64,000 nt of DNA. Source: Madurella fahalii. Taxonomy: Eukaryota; Ascomycota; Sordariomycetes; Sordariales. Under the pieces are notes generated by a model that did not search any database, had not been told where the DNA came from, and saw nothing but the letters and a program-made list of their open reading frames with translations. The translations under genes and the position numbers were made by a program. The stretch is from positions 2,356,001 through 2,420,000 of the forward strand of contig CM056874.1 in the NCBI GenBank assembly GCA_029876055.1, in the 5' to 3' direction. Every line of letters begins with the position of its first letter. Position 1 is the first letter of the stretch. This document shows, in pieces, positions 1 through 11,217 of this stretch.

Positions 1-3000
1 AAAAAGCGGTCGAAAGCCGCTTATATACCTTTTACAGGTAATACAAATTGCTCTAAAACTGTGATGTGAAAACAGAACCTCGATTACTGACGTAACTATC
101 AATAGGGCTATACTTAAGTTCAATCTCTTTATAAATAAGCTCTGCTAATTCTTGGCTGGTAATAGTAGTGGATACTGGGAAGAATCGGTTCATCTTCGTA
201 TACCGATTGATAACCACTAGAATTACATCCTTCTCGGAGCTATCGGGACTCTTTACTATAGGAAAACCTATAATGAAGTCTATAGTAATTTCGCTCTAAG
301 GTCGTATAGGAATCGGCAACGATTCGAGCGATCTATACGGCTTATACCGTCTTATCTTATTGACTTAGTAGGTATAGTAGGTTCTACAGTAGTCTTTAAT
401 ATCTTTGGTTATACTATACCAGAAATATTTTCTTTATAATAGTTCGAGAGTCTTTTCGATACTAAAATAACCTGCTAACGGATCGTTATAAAAAAGCTGG
501 AGTAACTCCTGCTTAACAGCTTGCTCTGCCGGGACGAACAATCGTCCTTGATATAGCAATTCTTGCTTGTATCCAAGTGCCTATTCGGACGAAACTCTCT
601 AGTTTCAGACTGGACTTACCAGCCTTTCCTTAATTTTCAGAGTTACCGGATCCGTAGCTTGTAGCTCTAGGATCAATTCTCTTATAGATTTCGACGGTTC
701 CGTAGTATAAACCACTTCCAGTCGAGCGTACTCTCTTGTATATTGACGAGTAACAATCTGTTCCCGTCCAAGCTAATCGGCTTCTTAGTAATCCTGAGGT
801 CCTAGTAGGTAAACATTTAGCGATCCTATAGTAACTTCTGAAGGACAACCTATTATTTCGGGTTTCCAACTAGCTAGTTTACTAGGGTCCTATATACTAG
901 CATCTTCGCTATTCTCTAGTACACAGTAGGCTCTCTTAACCCCTTCCGTAGTCGTCTTTCCGACCCGGGTACTAGCTAATTTACTAGGGTTTCTTATACG
1001 AGCTAATTTACTCTCTTCTGTATAATAGGCAATCTTGTTTCTTTCCGCGATCAGCTTTCTAATCTAGTTTACCCGAGCAATTTTGCTCTCAAAAGTAGGC
1101 ATCTATTCGAGCCTATTAGGACGTTCTTTATCCTTATAATCTAGTCTTCTCGAGGGGCTATCGGCCGGATTTCGCTTCCTAGGCTGATACTTAATAGTAA
1201 AATCAAATCCTACTAGATATATATACTATCTAGTCTATCAGCTGTTCAATCGGTTTTACTTTATAAACCTTTATAGGTTATTAAAATCTGAAAATATAGT
1301 AACTTTATAGCGACTCCCTTTAACGTAGTATCGCCAATACTTGAAGGCTTCTACAATAGCTATCATCTCCTTATTAGGAGTTCTATAGTCCTAGGCCGGT
1401 CTAAAAAACTTCGCTAACTAGAACGTAACGGGACGTTTTCGGCCCCCTTTCGGGACCTGCGACAGGACAGTTCCTATTATAAAGTCAGAGGCATCTGTCT
1501 TAATAATAACAGGGAGTTCGGGGTCGAAATGATATAAAACTGGCGCATCTTGAAATACTCTCTTGAGCTACGCGAATACCGTATACTCTTTAGCCTCTAA
1601 CTGGAGGGTTCCCGGTTTTCGTCCGTTCTATAACCCCTTTAGCAAATTACTTAACGGTAATACAATCTCCGAATAACCTCGAATAAATCGATAGTAAAAA
1701 TTATAAAATCCTAAGAAAACTTAGATATCTCGATAGGACTGTAGTTCAGGCCAATCTTGGATAGTCTGAATTCGTACCGAATCTATACCGATACCTTCGG
1801 GAGTTAAAATATAACCTAGAAATTCCACCTTGTCCTAATAAAATAAATACTTACTGGGCTTGCAGTATAATTGCACTTGTCTCAGGCGATCCAGGACTCG
1901 TCGGAAGTAAGTTATATAGGTTTCCCGGTCTAAGGAGAAAATTAAAATGTTATCCAAATAACATATATAACAATCGTCTAGTAGCCCGCTTAAAGTAGTC
2001 TAAATATAACTTTAGAAGGTTGTAGGAGCATTTATTAGGCCAAAAGGTATAACAAAATACTCAAATAGACTATATCAGGTACGGAAAGCCGTCTTCTATT
2101 CGTTTCCTTCTCGGATACGAATCTAGTAGTATACCTCTTTCAGGTCCAACTTCGTAAAATACTTTACTCCGGATACTCGGTCCAAGAGTTCTAAGATCAA
2201 CGGTAAAGGGTACCGATTCTTGACCGTTATCCGGTTGAGTCCGCAGTAATCCATATATAAGCATAGAGTACTATCTTTCTTTAGGACGAATAAGATAGGA
2301 CTTGCAGCTGAACTCTAGGATAGACAAATACGGCCTTTCGCTAGGTTTTCATATAGATATTCCTCTAAAATCGAAAGTTCATATCGTAATAGAGGGTAAA
2401 GAGGTCTAATAGGAGGAATAGTATTAGGGAGTAGATCAATAGTATAATCAGTACTTTTAAAAGAAGGTAGAATATCTGTATTACTGGAGTTTATAATATC
2501 TGTAAAGTCTGAGATTTCAGGAGGGATGTCTTCAGGTTTTCGGGGGGTATTCTCCTCTTCCTCCTCCGGAAAAAGCACCTCCGGCATGTCTAGATGCTAT
2601 ATTAAGGAGTAAATACAAGCTTCTCCTCGATATATTTTTAAAAATTTCTTCGGGTTTTCAATCCGAATATACTCCGATTCCGTTATAAACTACTATAAAT
2701 TCCCTTCTAGGTATAACAAGATCTTATAGGATATTAAACTTAGTATCCTAAGAAGAATAGGGGAATTGTTTATAATAAGGGGGTAATTAATAGTGGTATA
2801 AGAAATATATATTCTTTAGGTAATTCCTTAATAGTCTGTCAGTTCTAAAGGAACTTTATAAATACCAAATGCTTCAACGATATAATGGTCTATAAACCGA
2901 ATACAAGGTAATTATATCCCGATCTATCGGAGTTTCCTCTACTTCACGAACTCCAGACTAATAACATCAATCTCTACTCCAGTATTGAGATCGACTATAA

Positions 3001-4437
3001 TAGATTGAGGGGTATAGTTTAATAAGGTTGCGGAAGTATATATTCGTTCTTTGACTGGAACCCCTGGTATATCGTCTTTACCGACGTAATCGGGGTTCAT
3101 ATCCGCTAGTATCTGCCGTTTCCCCGCCGATTTGGGCGCGATCCCCTACCTCGGCGACTGGGGTACCTACTAGCTTTATTCACTAATACTCCTTTTTATA
3201 GGCAGTTGTTAGCGAAATAGGTATTACTACTATAAACAAAATAAGTTAAAGGGTTTCCCTAACTGTCTATAGGGTTCAGCTGATTGAAATGAAATGGGGT
3301 TGATATAGGGTGATCGTTAGGTTTCGTATATAGTGTCGTTGACTATATATTTCGTTGGTAATAATGGGATAATAACGCTCTTCGAGGATAAAATAACGAT
3401 TTATAGGTTAGGGAAGAATGCGATAAAGGAGAAGAGTAAGAAGGATTTCGGGACGAATACTTAGGGGTTTCCTAAAGTTTTCGGTACTGGAAACCATACC
3501 AAATTTAAATAGCGAATTTGACTATCTCTTCCCGAGTCTCTAGCTTGTTATAGACGTATAAGTCGATATAATTGCTAATTGCAGACGAAAGCTTTATATA
3601 AAAGGTAAGAGTACAAGCCTTTTCGTCCTACTTCGGGAATTAGGCCTCAAGGGATTCCAAGTACTAATGAAAGTCTAAGGGAAACTGGTTTTCTCGTTAC
3701 TTAGTATTATTAAGCTGCTTTATAATAGTAGATTCTTAATCTATAAGATCTCGAATATAGTTCAGTATCCAATCTTCAAACATTTTCCAGTCGTTTTCAG
3801 CCTCTTATTATATATCTATCGGAAGATTATTGCAATAACTGTACTATCGATTGCGAGGACGTTCTTTTATTTGATCTAAGGCGAAAAGGATCCGGTTTAT
3901 ACCCGTTTTAAACTGTTTCGGGTCTCCTATAAATACTCGCTATAGATCTTAGAGCTATTCTAAACGGCGTCGATAGGTGGTGTTGTTAAGGAACTGAATT
4001 AGATACTTTACCTTAATCGCCTTTCGGTCCTTATTATAGTCACTAGAACCTACTGAAGGAGAACGATATTGCCTGTATTTCGGTAAGGATTCGCCTAGTA
4101 AGATGCCTAGCTTCCGAAGCAAACCCTCTTCTTATTCTCGTAGTTGTTTCAGCGCTTCCAGTTACTATATCCGAAGACGGGTTGATTCCAACAGGTTATC
4201 ATAGTAAGGAGCTTGACGCGGAACCCGGGAGTCCGAAAGGGTATACGAAGATATACGAGGTCGAAATCCTGGTGATTCCGACCGATGAAGGCGCATAGGA
4301 TTTGTAGGTGATTGGGGGGTGTTTTCCCCTGGACTCGACTCTGCTCCTAGCTCACGGGAGGTACTTATTGTAGGTACCATCTCGGCCAACGGTAGAACAG
4401 AAGGATCAGAATTGTAAAGGGGTTGTTCTGGGAACAC
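1..4437 (-). mobile_element. RIP-degraded Ty3/Gypsy retrotransposon (gag-pol remnant, runs off the window)
   Basis: Read on the minus strand this is a gag-pol polyprotein full of TAG/TAA stops. The gag end lies near 4437-4165. The acidic pre-RT segment at 2587-2315 carries the typical 'YDHKIDL'-like stretch (here DYTIDLLPN) followed by PIRPLYPL. The reverse transcriptase follows at about 2250-1930: YFTKLDLKEVYY, then FEYFVIPFGL, then the active-site motif, which reads YLDN instead of YLDD (G->A). The RT-linked RNase H segment follows (KTDASDFIIG near 1480). Integrase would lie below about 1100 and is too mutated to outline. Trp codons are repeatedly TAG and the DNA is AT-rich, as RIP produces. 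Only one end is in the window, so the 3' LTR is not visible. The element cannot encode an active polyprotein. Confidence 0.85.
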
Positions 4438-4439
4438 GT

Positions 4440-4654
4440 TGAGGGAGATGGACCACGATGTCTTAATACCGAAAAGACCTGGACCAGCGGGCGATATCTT
4501 GGTAAACAGCCTCCTATCAATTACACAGAGACTGATCCTTGCGGATCAGAAGTGCCCCGCGTAAGAGAGTTCCCTCACGGGGTTCTTATCTATCCTGTAT
4601 CGTGACATCATCCAGCATCATTCGGCGGGTCCTCCTGACCTTCGTCTGGAGACT
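4440..4654 (-). other. Leader or LTR remnant between gag and the Fot fragment
   Basis: This non-coding stretch lies just upstream of the gag start on the minus strand, so by position it should be the 5' LTR end and primer-binding region of the Gypsy element. It has normal GC content compared with the RIP-mutated pol. I could not find a second LTR copy in the window to prove the boundaries. The adjoining Fot fragment breaks off at about 4655. Confidence 0.3.
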
Positions 4655-5236
4655 CTCGTTACAATCGTCGTCTAAGATACCGTACTTAGCCTTGGTGTTC
4701 TATACAAGTGCAAACTACGTACTAATAACCTTTGGATCCTCGTACTTGGCCCTCTAGTAATCGTACCGACATATCCATCGTGTCCAGAGCTCTAGCTAGC
4801 GTTTGACAAAGTGGTAGGCTCAGAGCTTGCCGACAGGGAATGCGTCGCGTATGCATAGTAGTTGGTTAGCCATATCTTCCATACCACGTAGTCTTAGAGA
4901 GAAAGCTCACGTACATAGCTCAATAATATATTGAACAATAGCCTCCTCTTCAGAATTTGTGAGCCGCCGTGACTTGGGTATAGTATCACGTTGTGAAGGA
5001 TAGCCGGCGCGTCGGTCATAGAGAGTTGAAGGTGCAATGTTATAGAGCCTGGCTACGGTCTCAAGCCTTAGTTTCTTATTTTTTTAAAGAGCTTCAAGGG
5101 CTAAGATTACTCTAGCTTCTTTTGAAGGAGAAGGTATATTGAATTGTAGAGAAAATTGATGTTAAGTGGAAAGACGACGTATCGCGGTAGAAAGCCCACG
5201 TCCCATTTATACTCACGGGCCGCTTATAATGTACGT
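4655..5236 (-). mobile_element. Truncated Fot/pogo-type DNA transposon (5' end only)
   Basis: On the minus strand this matches the 5' third of the complete Fot-like element at 17669-19529. The terminal repeat ends in ACGT at 5233-5236 with TA at 5237-5238. Then comes the start of the transposase: SKEARVILALEAL, a CENP-B/pogo-type helix-turn-helix, and the motif that corresponds to KAKYG. The similarity stops at about 4655, where it abuts the Gypsy leader. Several Trp or Gln codons are TAG, as expected after RIP. It is a dead 5' fragment. Whether it was cut by insertion of the retroelement or by deletion cannot be told from one junction. Confidence 0.75.
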
Positions 5237-5820
5237 TAGAGACGGTGATTCTCACATATCACATCTTAATATCTAGATAGAATACCCTTAGTTAAATTTA
5301 TTAAAATTAATAGTACTATATTGAAATTTATATTACTAGAACTGTCTTAGAAAGGCCAATCTTAGAGTAAATACATATATATATAGTAGGTAGTAGTATT
5401 ACTATAGTTATATTAGAAAAATCTAGAACAATTACCTTGCTATAGAATTATCTCCTTTTTATAGAGAAATAATAAAGATAATAAAGACAGAAGAGTATCA
5501 ATAGAAAGTAGTTGAAAAGTTAATTCTAGTAATATATAGATATATTAGATAGTAAGAGTAGTTTAATATAGATATTAGAAAGTAAGGTAGAAGAAGTGGT
5601 AAGAAAAAGGTAGCTGAAAATTAGGTTACCTTTATAAAATCTATAGATATAGAGCTTACTATATAGATATATAAATCAATATATAGAGTAAAAGAAGGCC
5701 TTCTTTAGAATATAGCTAGGAAGTTAATAAAGGTAGTATGTATAAAGTTCTCTAAGAAAATATCCTCTATCTTTATAAGAGTAAAAATTACGATATTATA
5801 TTACTTTTCTCTACTGAAAC
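5237..5820. other. AT-rich non-coding DNA
   Basis: Strongly AT-rich sequence dominated by TATA/TAGTA words, with no open frame of note. It looks like RIP-mutated repeat DNA whose origin is no longer readable. Confidence 0.6.
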
Positions 5821-6180
5821 TGTATGCACTTCAACAGGACTACTACTATAAGATAGATCTTGAAGAGCTAATTCTAACATTATATATATCTATAGTGTAG
5901 AATATCTAGTAGTTACGAGTTTAGCTGAAATCTCTCTCTCCCCTCTGTATAGAGTAGGAAGGTTACCACTACAACTCAACTAAAACTACGTACACTTTGA
6001 CGTAACTACTACTGTAAGATAGAGCTTGAAGAGCTGATTCTAACAGTATATAGATCCATAAGGTAGGATAGATAGTAGTTATAAGGTTAGCTAAAGTCCT
6101 CATTTCTCTATATATATAAGTCAAAGAGTTAACCTCTATAACTCTACCAATATTGTCTGCACTTCAACAAGACTACTACC
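5821..6180. repeat. Imperfect ~167-bp tandem repeat, 2.2 units
   Basis: Units begin at about 5821, 5989 and 6155 with the words GCACTTCAACAGGACTACTAC, TACACTTTGACGTAACTACTAC and GCACTTCAACAAGACTACTAC, giving spacings of about 168 and 166 bp. The shared core also includes AAGATAGA(T/G)CTTGAAGAGCT and an AT-rich tail. The third unit stops after about 26 bp. It is embedded in RIP-like AT-rich DNA; no coding potential is seen. Confidence 0.7.
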
Positions 6181-7301
6181 AATAGAACGTCCGTTGAAAT
6201 GGTGCAGAAACACACATTTACATCCACATACTCACCTAAAACAAGGGGGAGGGCAAAGACGGCCAAATGCCAGACAGACAAGATAGACAAGACAGGCCAG
6301 GCGACACCGCCACAAATCGGGTCCCTGCAGCCTAAACAAGGTCAAAACAACATGTGCAGATAGGGCTCCCTCTGGTCAGAGGGAGATCGCTTTGCACGCA
6401 AAGAAAGCTCGTCAATTGAGCTTGCAACAAGTGTGAAGAAAGGTACTGAATTGATTGTTCTGTCTAAGGAGCAACGGTCAGGACGGTCCTACTTATGGTG
6501 CAAAAGAAAAATGGGCCCACGGCAAGTTCCAGCCCCCGTGGCACCATCCTAGCAACTGTGTCCTCTGATCAGAGGGACCCTGCCCTCTGGGGACTGTTTT
6601 CCCCAACTCACCGTAAAGAGAGCTATCTAACGGTATAAACATTATCTATCCTACTTAATATGTTCTATTTTGCTGTGACGTGAGGGCTAATTTTGTTCGC
6701 AACGGCCTCTTCCCTCTAAGGTCCTTACTCCCGAGAGGTGACTCTACTCTTCGGACAACCATTATGCCGCCGGAACACTCCCGTGACAGTCATAAAACGA
6801 GCAGTTGCCCCCTAGTATCTAGTGCCATTCCCGTCCTCCAAGCAACACCTCGTGACCATGCTCCATAACCACCGCTCGGGCTCTCCCTCCGAGCCCTCCT
6901 ACTCATGCCGAACTGGGCTGGAACGATGTGGTTATGCCGATTCCCCCGGGGCAACCCACACGTCGGGCGGATAAGTTTGAACGAGACACGAAGGCTCTCG
7001 GTCTAGATTGTAACGAGCATACTAACCGAGCTGGCTATTTGACTTGAGGAGTCCTCGAATGTGGGTATATATATAGACTACCATGTCTCGGTGCCTTGGA
7101 CGGGCAGGCAAAAGTGCAAGATTTCTGCAGCCAAACTGGTCCCCTTGCATTCTTCTCTAACCAGGAACTATCACACGAAGCACAGCCCTCACAGCCATCG
7201 CAGCCGCATACCTTACGAGTTGCCTTGCCCCCCCCCCCCCCCCTTTAAGACGGCACGGCGGTTCGAAGTCGTCAAGTGCCACTGGGTCGCCGCCCTTCGA
7301 G
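6181..7301. other. Intergenic, GC-balanced
   Basis: Base composition returns to normal after 6190. No convincing gene was found. A run of 16 C lies at 7228-7243. The last ~240 bases probably hold the 5' region of the membrane protein gene that starts at 7302. Confidence 0.5.
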
Positions 7302-8244
7302 ATGCAGCCTGGCATTACGGACGACCAAGTCAGAGAAGCGGCGGTCGTGTTCGGCGCGATCTCTGTCCTTCACATTCTCTACGTCATCTATGTCATTTGC
7401 CTCCGGCGGGGAAGGTCAACGGCCGGGAGATGCTTGCGCCCCCTCATATGCTGTCTTCGCATATTCTGCGGAGGCTTGTTTGGGGGACTCTTCTTTCTTG
7501 ACGCAGTCGGCCAACAGGCAGCTTGGCTGACCGTCTGGAAGGGCACATCGCTCTTGTCGATCAGTTGTATGGAGGTATTCGGAGCTCCCCGTCACCTTGG
7601 ACAGTACTGATTGGCTATAGGTCAGTGGTGTAACCTATCCTACAAGGGAGGTACTCCGTCAGGAGTTCTTCAAATTTCAATACCAGTTTAACTTCGGCTC
7701 CGGAATTCGCCGCAAGGTTTACTGGACTGTGTACTGGGGCCGCGCCATCTTCTGGACAGGGCTGGCCTTTCAGTGCATCTTCGTTGTTCTTATTGGGCTG
7801 GGCGTGGGATTTCGTCGGCTGAGTGATGAGATATTATGGGGGTCCCCGGTGGTGTCGCATCTCAACGTGGCCATCACGGCAACCTATGCCATGGCTATCA
7901 TGCGGCGCGGCACAAGGGTGTCGAAGGTATGGAGGTGGCGGGTAGGCTGTTGGTGGGACACCAGCACCTGCGTATCTATGGCGTCGATTGTGGTGCTTTT
8001 TGTCTGTGCATTCGGGCGGATCGAGCGGCAGCTCGTCCCCCAATGCGTGTTCTGTGGGGTGATTGTATTGGAGAATTTGGTGAGTCGGGAGATACATCTA
8101 TGGGTAGAGAGGCGTTGGCCCTCGGCCGACATCCTGATGGTCACGGGTGGAGGTGGAAGGGCACCTACTGGTCGTTTGCGGGACCTGTTTGGCAGGTTCG
8201 GCACCCGGTTTGCAGAACCGACATGCATGTACACAGGCGTTTAG
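7302..8244 (+). CDS. Hypothetical multi-span membrane protein (2 exons)
   Basis: Proposed exons are 7302-7574 and 7621-8244, with a 46-nt intron (donor GTATTC, branch-like CTGAT, acceptor TATAG) that joins the frames in phase 0. The product is about 298 aa. Hydrophobic segments are visible near residues 15-33, 45-70, 130-155 and 205-225, so it is probably an integral membrane protein with at least four spans. The tail after the last span is basic and Gly/Arg-rich. I do not recognise the family. The start was chosen because 7302 is the first ATG leading into the hydrophobic N-terminus; the intron is inferred, not shown. A shorter, unspliced product is the alternative. Confidence 0.5.
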
Positions 8245-9601
8245 ACAAGGCTCTCGCGGGCACGTGAAGTCTGCGGGCTGCGGGCTGCCTTGAGGGCGGT
8301 CCTCGGTTAGGGCGTTGAAATCCATGCCGTGTCTATTTGATGGCTGTCCTTCCCCAGGCCTGACGGCCGGAGAGGCCAAGCTGTCGTATGTGATCCGGTT
8401 TCGAAGTTAGTTACGTCCAGCTAGACGCTGTCGACGCCGGCGCTGCGGCGACCGCGCTTCAGCCCGAGGACTTGTGCGCTTCAACCCGAGGACTTGTCAG
8501 GGACGTTTGCCTGTGACCTCCACAAGTTCTCCGCCACCACCTGCCGAGATGAGCACATCCAGCAATGGCCACCGCAACAGCGACGGGAGATCTCGCAGGT
8601 CTGTCGTTAACGAGTCCCCGCTCAGAACTCGCTCGACTTTGTTGCCGTCGCCGTCGCCGCCACCTCCCCCCCACCTCAAACCACCGCAACACCCGACTTA
8701 CCGGAAGTCCACGTCCCAAGGGTTTTGGGTGGGAGGGTTAGGATCATTAGGCATTCTTGTTCCCACATGTGGATGGAGCTGGAGTGGCAGGAATGGCTGG
8801 AGGTGGCGAGGCATGACTCAACGGCCTCGGTCACGCTTCAACTTGCTCTCAAGTTCTTCGCTCCTCCCCTCCCGACGCTCGAGGGTAGAACGAAAACCAC
8901 TCTGCCTCCTCGGCTACTGGAACAACATTACCGATTCGGTTGACCACTTCGAATTTTTTTTTTTTTTTTTAACAGAAACACCTACTCCCGTCTCCTATTC
9001 CCTCGCCGAACCCAAACGGGCTCTTCTGCCTGCCTGCCCTTGGACGGCTCTGTACAAGATGAAGAAGCCGGCGACCGATCGGGCGAATTCTGGCCCTCTC
9101 TCGATCAGTGGGCAATCTATTTGCTCCAGGCTCTACTCGGCATTGCTGGCCGGGGTGAAAACGAGCCAACTTGTTGCCGGCTGACACTGCTGTGGTAAGC
9201 AAATGCCCCTTTGCCATCCGTTTCACGAGGGCCAGATTAACAGTTGAGATGGTTCGTCAGATATCACCACAAGCCATCAGAGTTCCCTGCAGGCGCCCGC
9301 TACGATCTCCGCGTTGAGCCGACCGTACTAGTCTGTTGCCTCAGCCATCAGCTCCGTATACCAGTCAAAGCTGCAGCTGGGGACACTACGCCATGATTGC
9401 GAAGGCATTAAAAGGCATCATTGCCAACATACCGACGTGGTTGGCTGAGTTGGATAGACTAGGGTCGCAGGTAGGTCAGCGCCAGATCATGCTAGCTAGC
9501 CTGCCCGCAGGGGGACGAACCTGGCACCCATAGGTGACCAAGGCTTGACAAAATCGACCCGCCCCAAGGACTACAACCGAGAGGCTGCCTTACCGACAGT
9601 G
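8245..9601. other. Intergenic / low-complexity region
   Basis: An open frame runs from 8474 to 9184 on the plus strand, but it has no ATG at its start and is built from Ser/Pro-rich and poly-T encoded sequence (T run at 8956-8971). I do not count it as a gene. Nothing else was recognised. Confidence 0.4.
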
Positions 9602-10180
9602 ATGTCTCCAACGCCGATTCTCAGCACACAATCACTGCCGCCTGGCGCCCCGGATGACTTAGTGGCGCCGACCGAACGAGAGCCACTGCGGGATGCCCGG
9701 CCGTCTCCGGGCCCCGCGGCAGACCCTCTCACGACGCTGGAGGTGCGAGGGAGCGACGGTGCTACGGACATGTCACAGTTGCGATCCCGAGCAGGGGTGC
9801 GGAGAAGACAGCGAATATCTACCAAGGGGGGACCTGATGGATGTCGAACGTGGAATATGGTTGACGTATATTACGCGGGCCCCGTCCAAGATTTCTTCGA
9901 GGAGCTTGTCAAGTTCGTGTTGTCATGTCGAAACAGGCTGCGGAAGGCGGAGATGGCGGTCATGAGTGCCGGGCCCATCACGAAGGGCGAGGCACCAGTT
10001 GCGGCCTTAGCCCGCCAGTATGGAAGCTCTCGGATTTTACCTGGTGGACTGCTGACCTTCGCCCTCGGTGGGCATGGGAAAATGCTCGACAGACGGTTAC
10101 CCGGTGCGTACGATGATCTCGACCAATGCCTCAACCATGTCCAGTCACAAGCCGAGCATGCCGCCGACGTGTGCCACTAG
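9602..10180 (+). CDS. Conserved fungal hypothetical protein, possibly truncated
   Basis: A 192-aa frame from ATG 9602. The first ~75 residues are Pro/Ser/Arg-rich and probably disordered. The second half resembles a family of uncharacterised Sordariomycete proteins that carry a 'VDVYYAGPV..FFEELVKF....RNRLRKAEMA' block followed, after a Gly-rich spacer, by a 'DDLDQCLNHVQSQAEHAA' helix; both blocks are present here. Family members usually continue past the last block with a charged helical tail, whereas this frame stops three residues later, so the C-terminus may be lost or lie in a missed exon. The function is unknown. The family match is from memory of the motif and is moderate. Confidence 0.45.
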   Translation: MSPTPILSTQSLPPGAPDDLVAPTEREPLRDARPSPGPAADPLTTLEVRGSDGATDMSQLRSRAGVRRRQRISTKGGPDGCRTWNMVDVYYAGPVQDFFEELVKFVLSCRNRLRKAEMAVMSAGPITKGEAPVAALARQYGSSRILPGGLLTFALGGHGKMLDRRLPGAYDDLDQCLNHVQSQAEHAADVCH

Positions 10181-11217
10181 CAAAGTTGCGGCGGCCGAGG
10201 TGAAATGATATGGACATGGTCTAGCGGGCGAGTGGCTGAGGGCAGGCCAGCATACGATAGGTTAAACAGACTAGATATCATGGGGGTAGGCAGTTTGCGG
10301 CAGCCAGAATTTGACAGTCTCATTGAGGGAAAGAGTGGCGGGCTTCGCCGGCCGAACTGAGGGCTCTGTTAGTACAGGAAGCGAGAGATGGATAGAATCG
10401 ATAGAATTGAAAAGAAACAGCTGCCGGAAAAGCATTGGCTAGGCAGGGGCCCGGCCGAATGACTCGTACGACGTTGATCAGAAGGTCTGTGTTGAAGCTA
10501 CACGTAGCAGGGATCGTAGCCCTGACTCTCGTTAGTGTTGATGTGACGAAAATCGAGAATTAGGTAATGCCCCGTTTCTGGATCCGAAGGATCCGGGTGC
10601 AGGTGCCGGCTGGAGTCGGCTGCCGTGATACTAGGCATTCCATGACAAGGGTTAGACCAGACCGTGACAGTAGCCGCTGATCCACGTCGTAGAGGGGCGA
10701 GCAAAGGCGGTGTTTCATTGACTCCTAGATGGGCCCGGCCCGGTCCGCAACCACAGCCATCACCAGCCACACCACGATCGGCGTGTTGGGTGGCTCTGTC
10801 CCTATAAAAGACACTGTTGGTGCACGGGACGTGAAAATGTGTGGGGCGGCTTCATAACTTCCTCGGTTGTAGCATTTGACCATGGTACATACGACTTACC
10901 TACAGAACAGCGCCAGTGAAATAGGCTTCTCAAGCTATAAACTATCCTAGGGCATCGAACCTGTTTCGGGCCGGGCTTGTATAAGCAAGACGGTGTAAGC
11001 ACCAAAATTGGATATGGCCCCTGCACAGCAACTTTTGGAGAGCAGAAAAGGGAGGAAGCTGATTTTCGCTAACGACTGTATTCTGGGCACTCCTTCTCTG
11101 CTCAGCACGCACATTCCAAGCACTTTGGATATGGTGACATCTGTAAAGAGCTAAGGATACATAGAGCTAATTGACACTGTTTGCAATCTGGCCTGATCTC
11201 CTAAGCCGTACGACAGG
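10181..11217. other. Intergenic, possible minus-strand small gene
   Basis: On the minus strand between about 11090 and 10498 there are short frames with Cys and a hydrophobic stretch (near 11050) that could be exons of a small secreted protein, but no ATG plus splice path holds together. I see no firm gene. Confidence 0.3.

Noticed and set aside
8474..9184. Long plus-strand open frame (236 codons)
   Set aside because: Starts without ATG, is Ser/Pro and homopolymer driven, and has no conserved motif.
10498..11090. Small secreted protein on the minus strand
   Set aside because: A hydrophobic start and Cys-containing frames exist, but no consistent ATG-exon-intron path was found.
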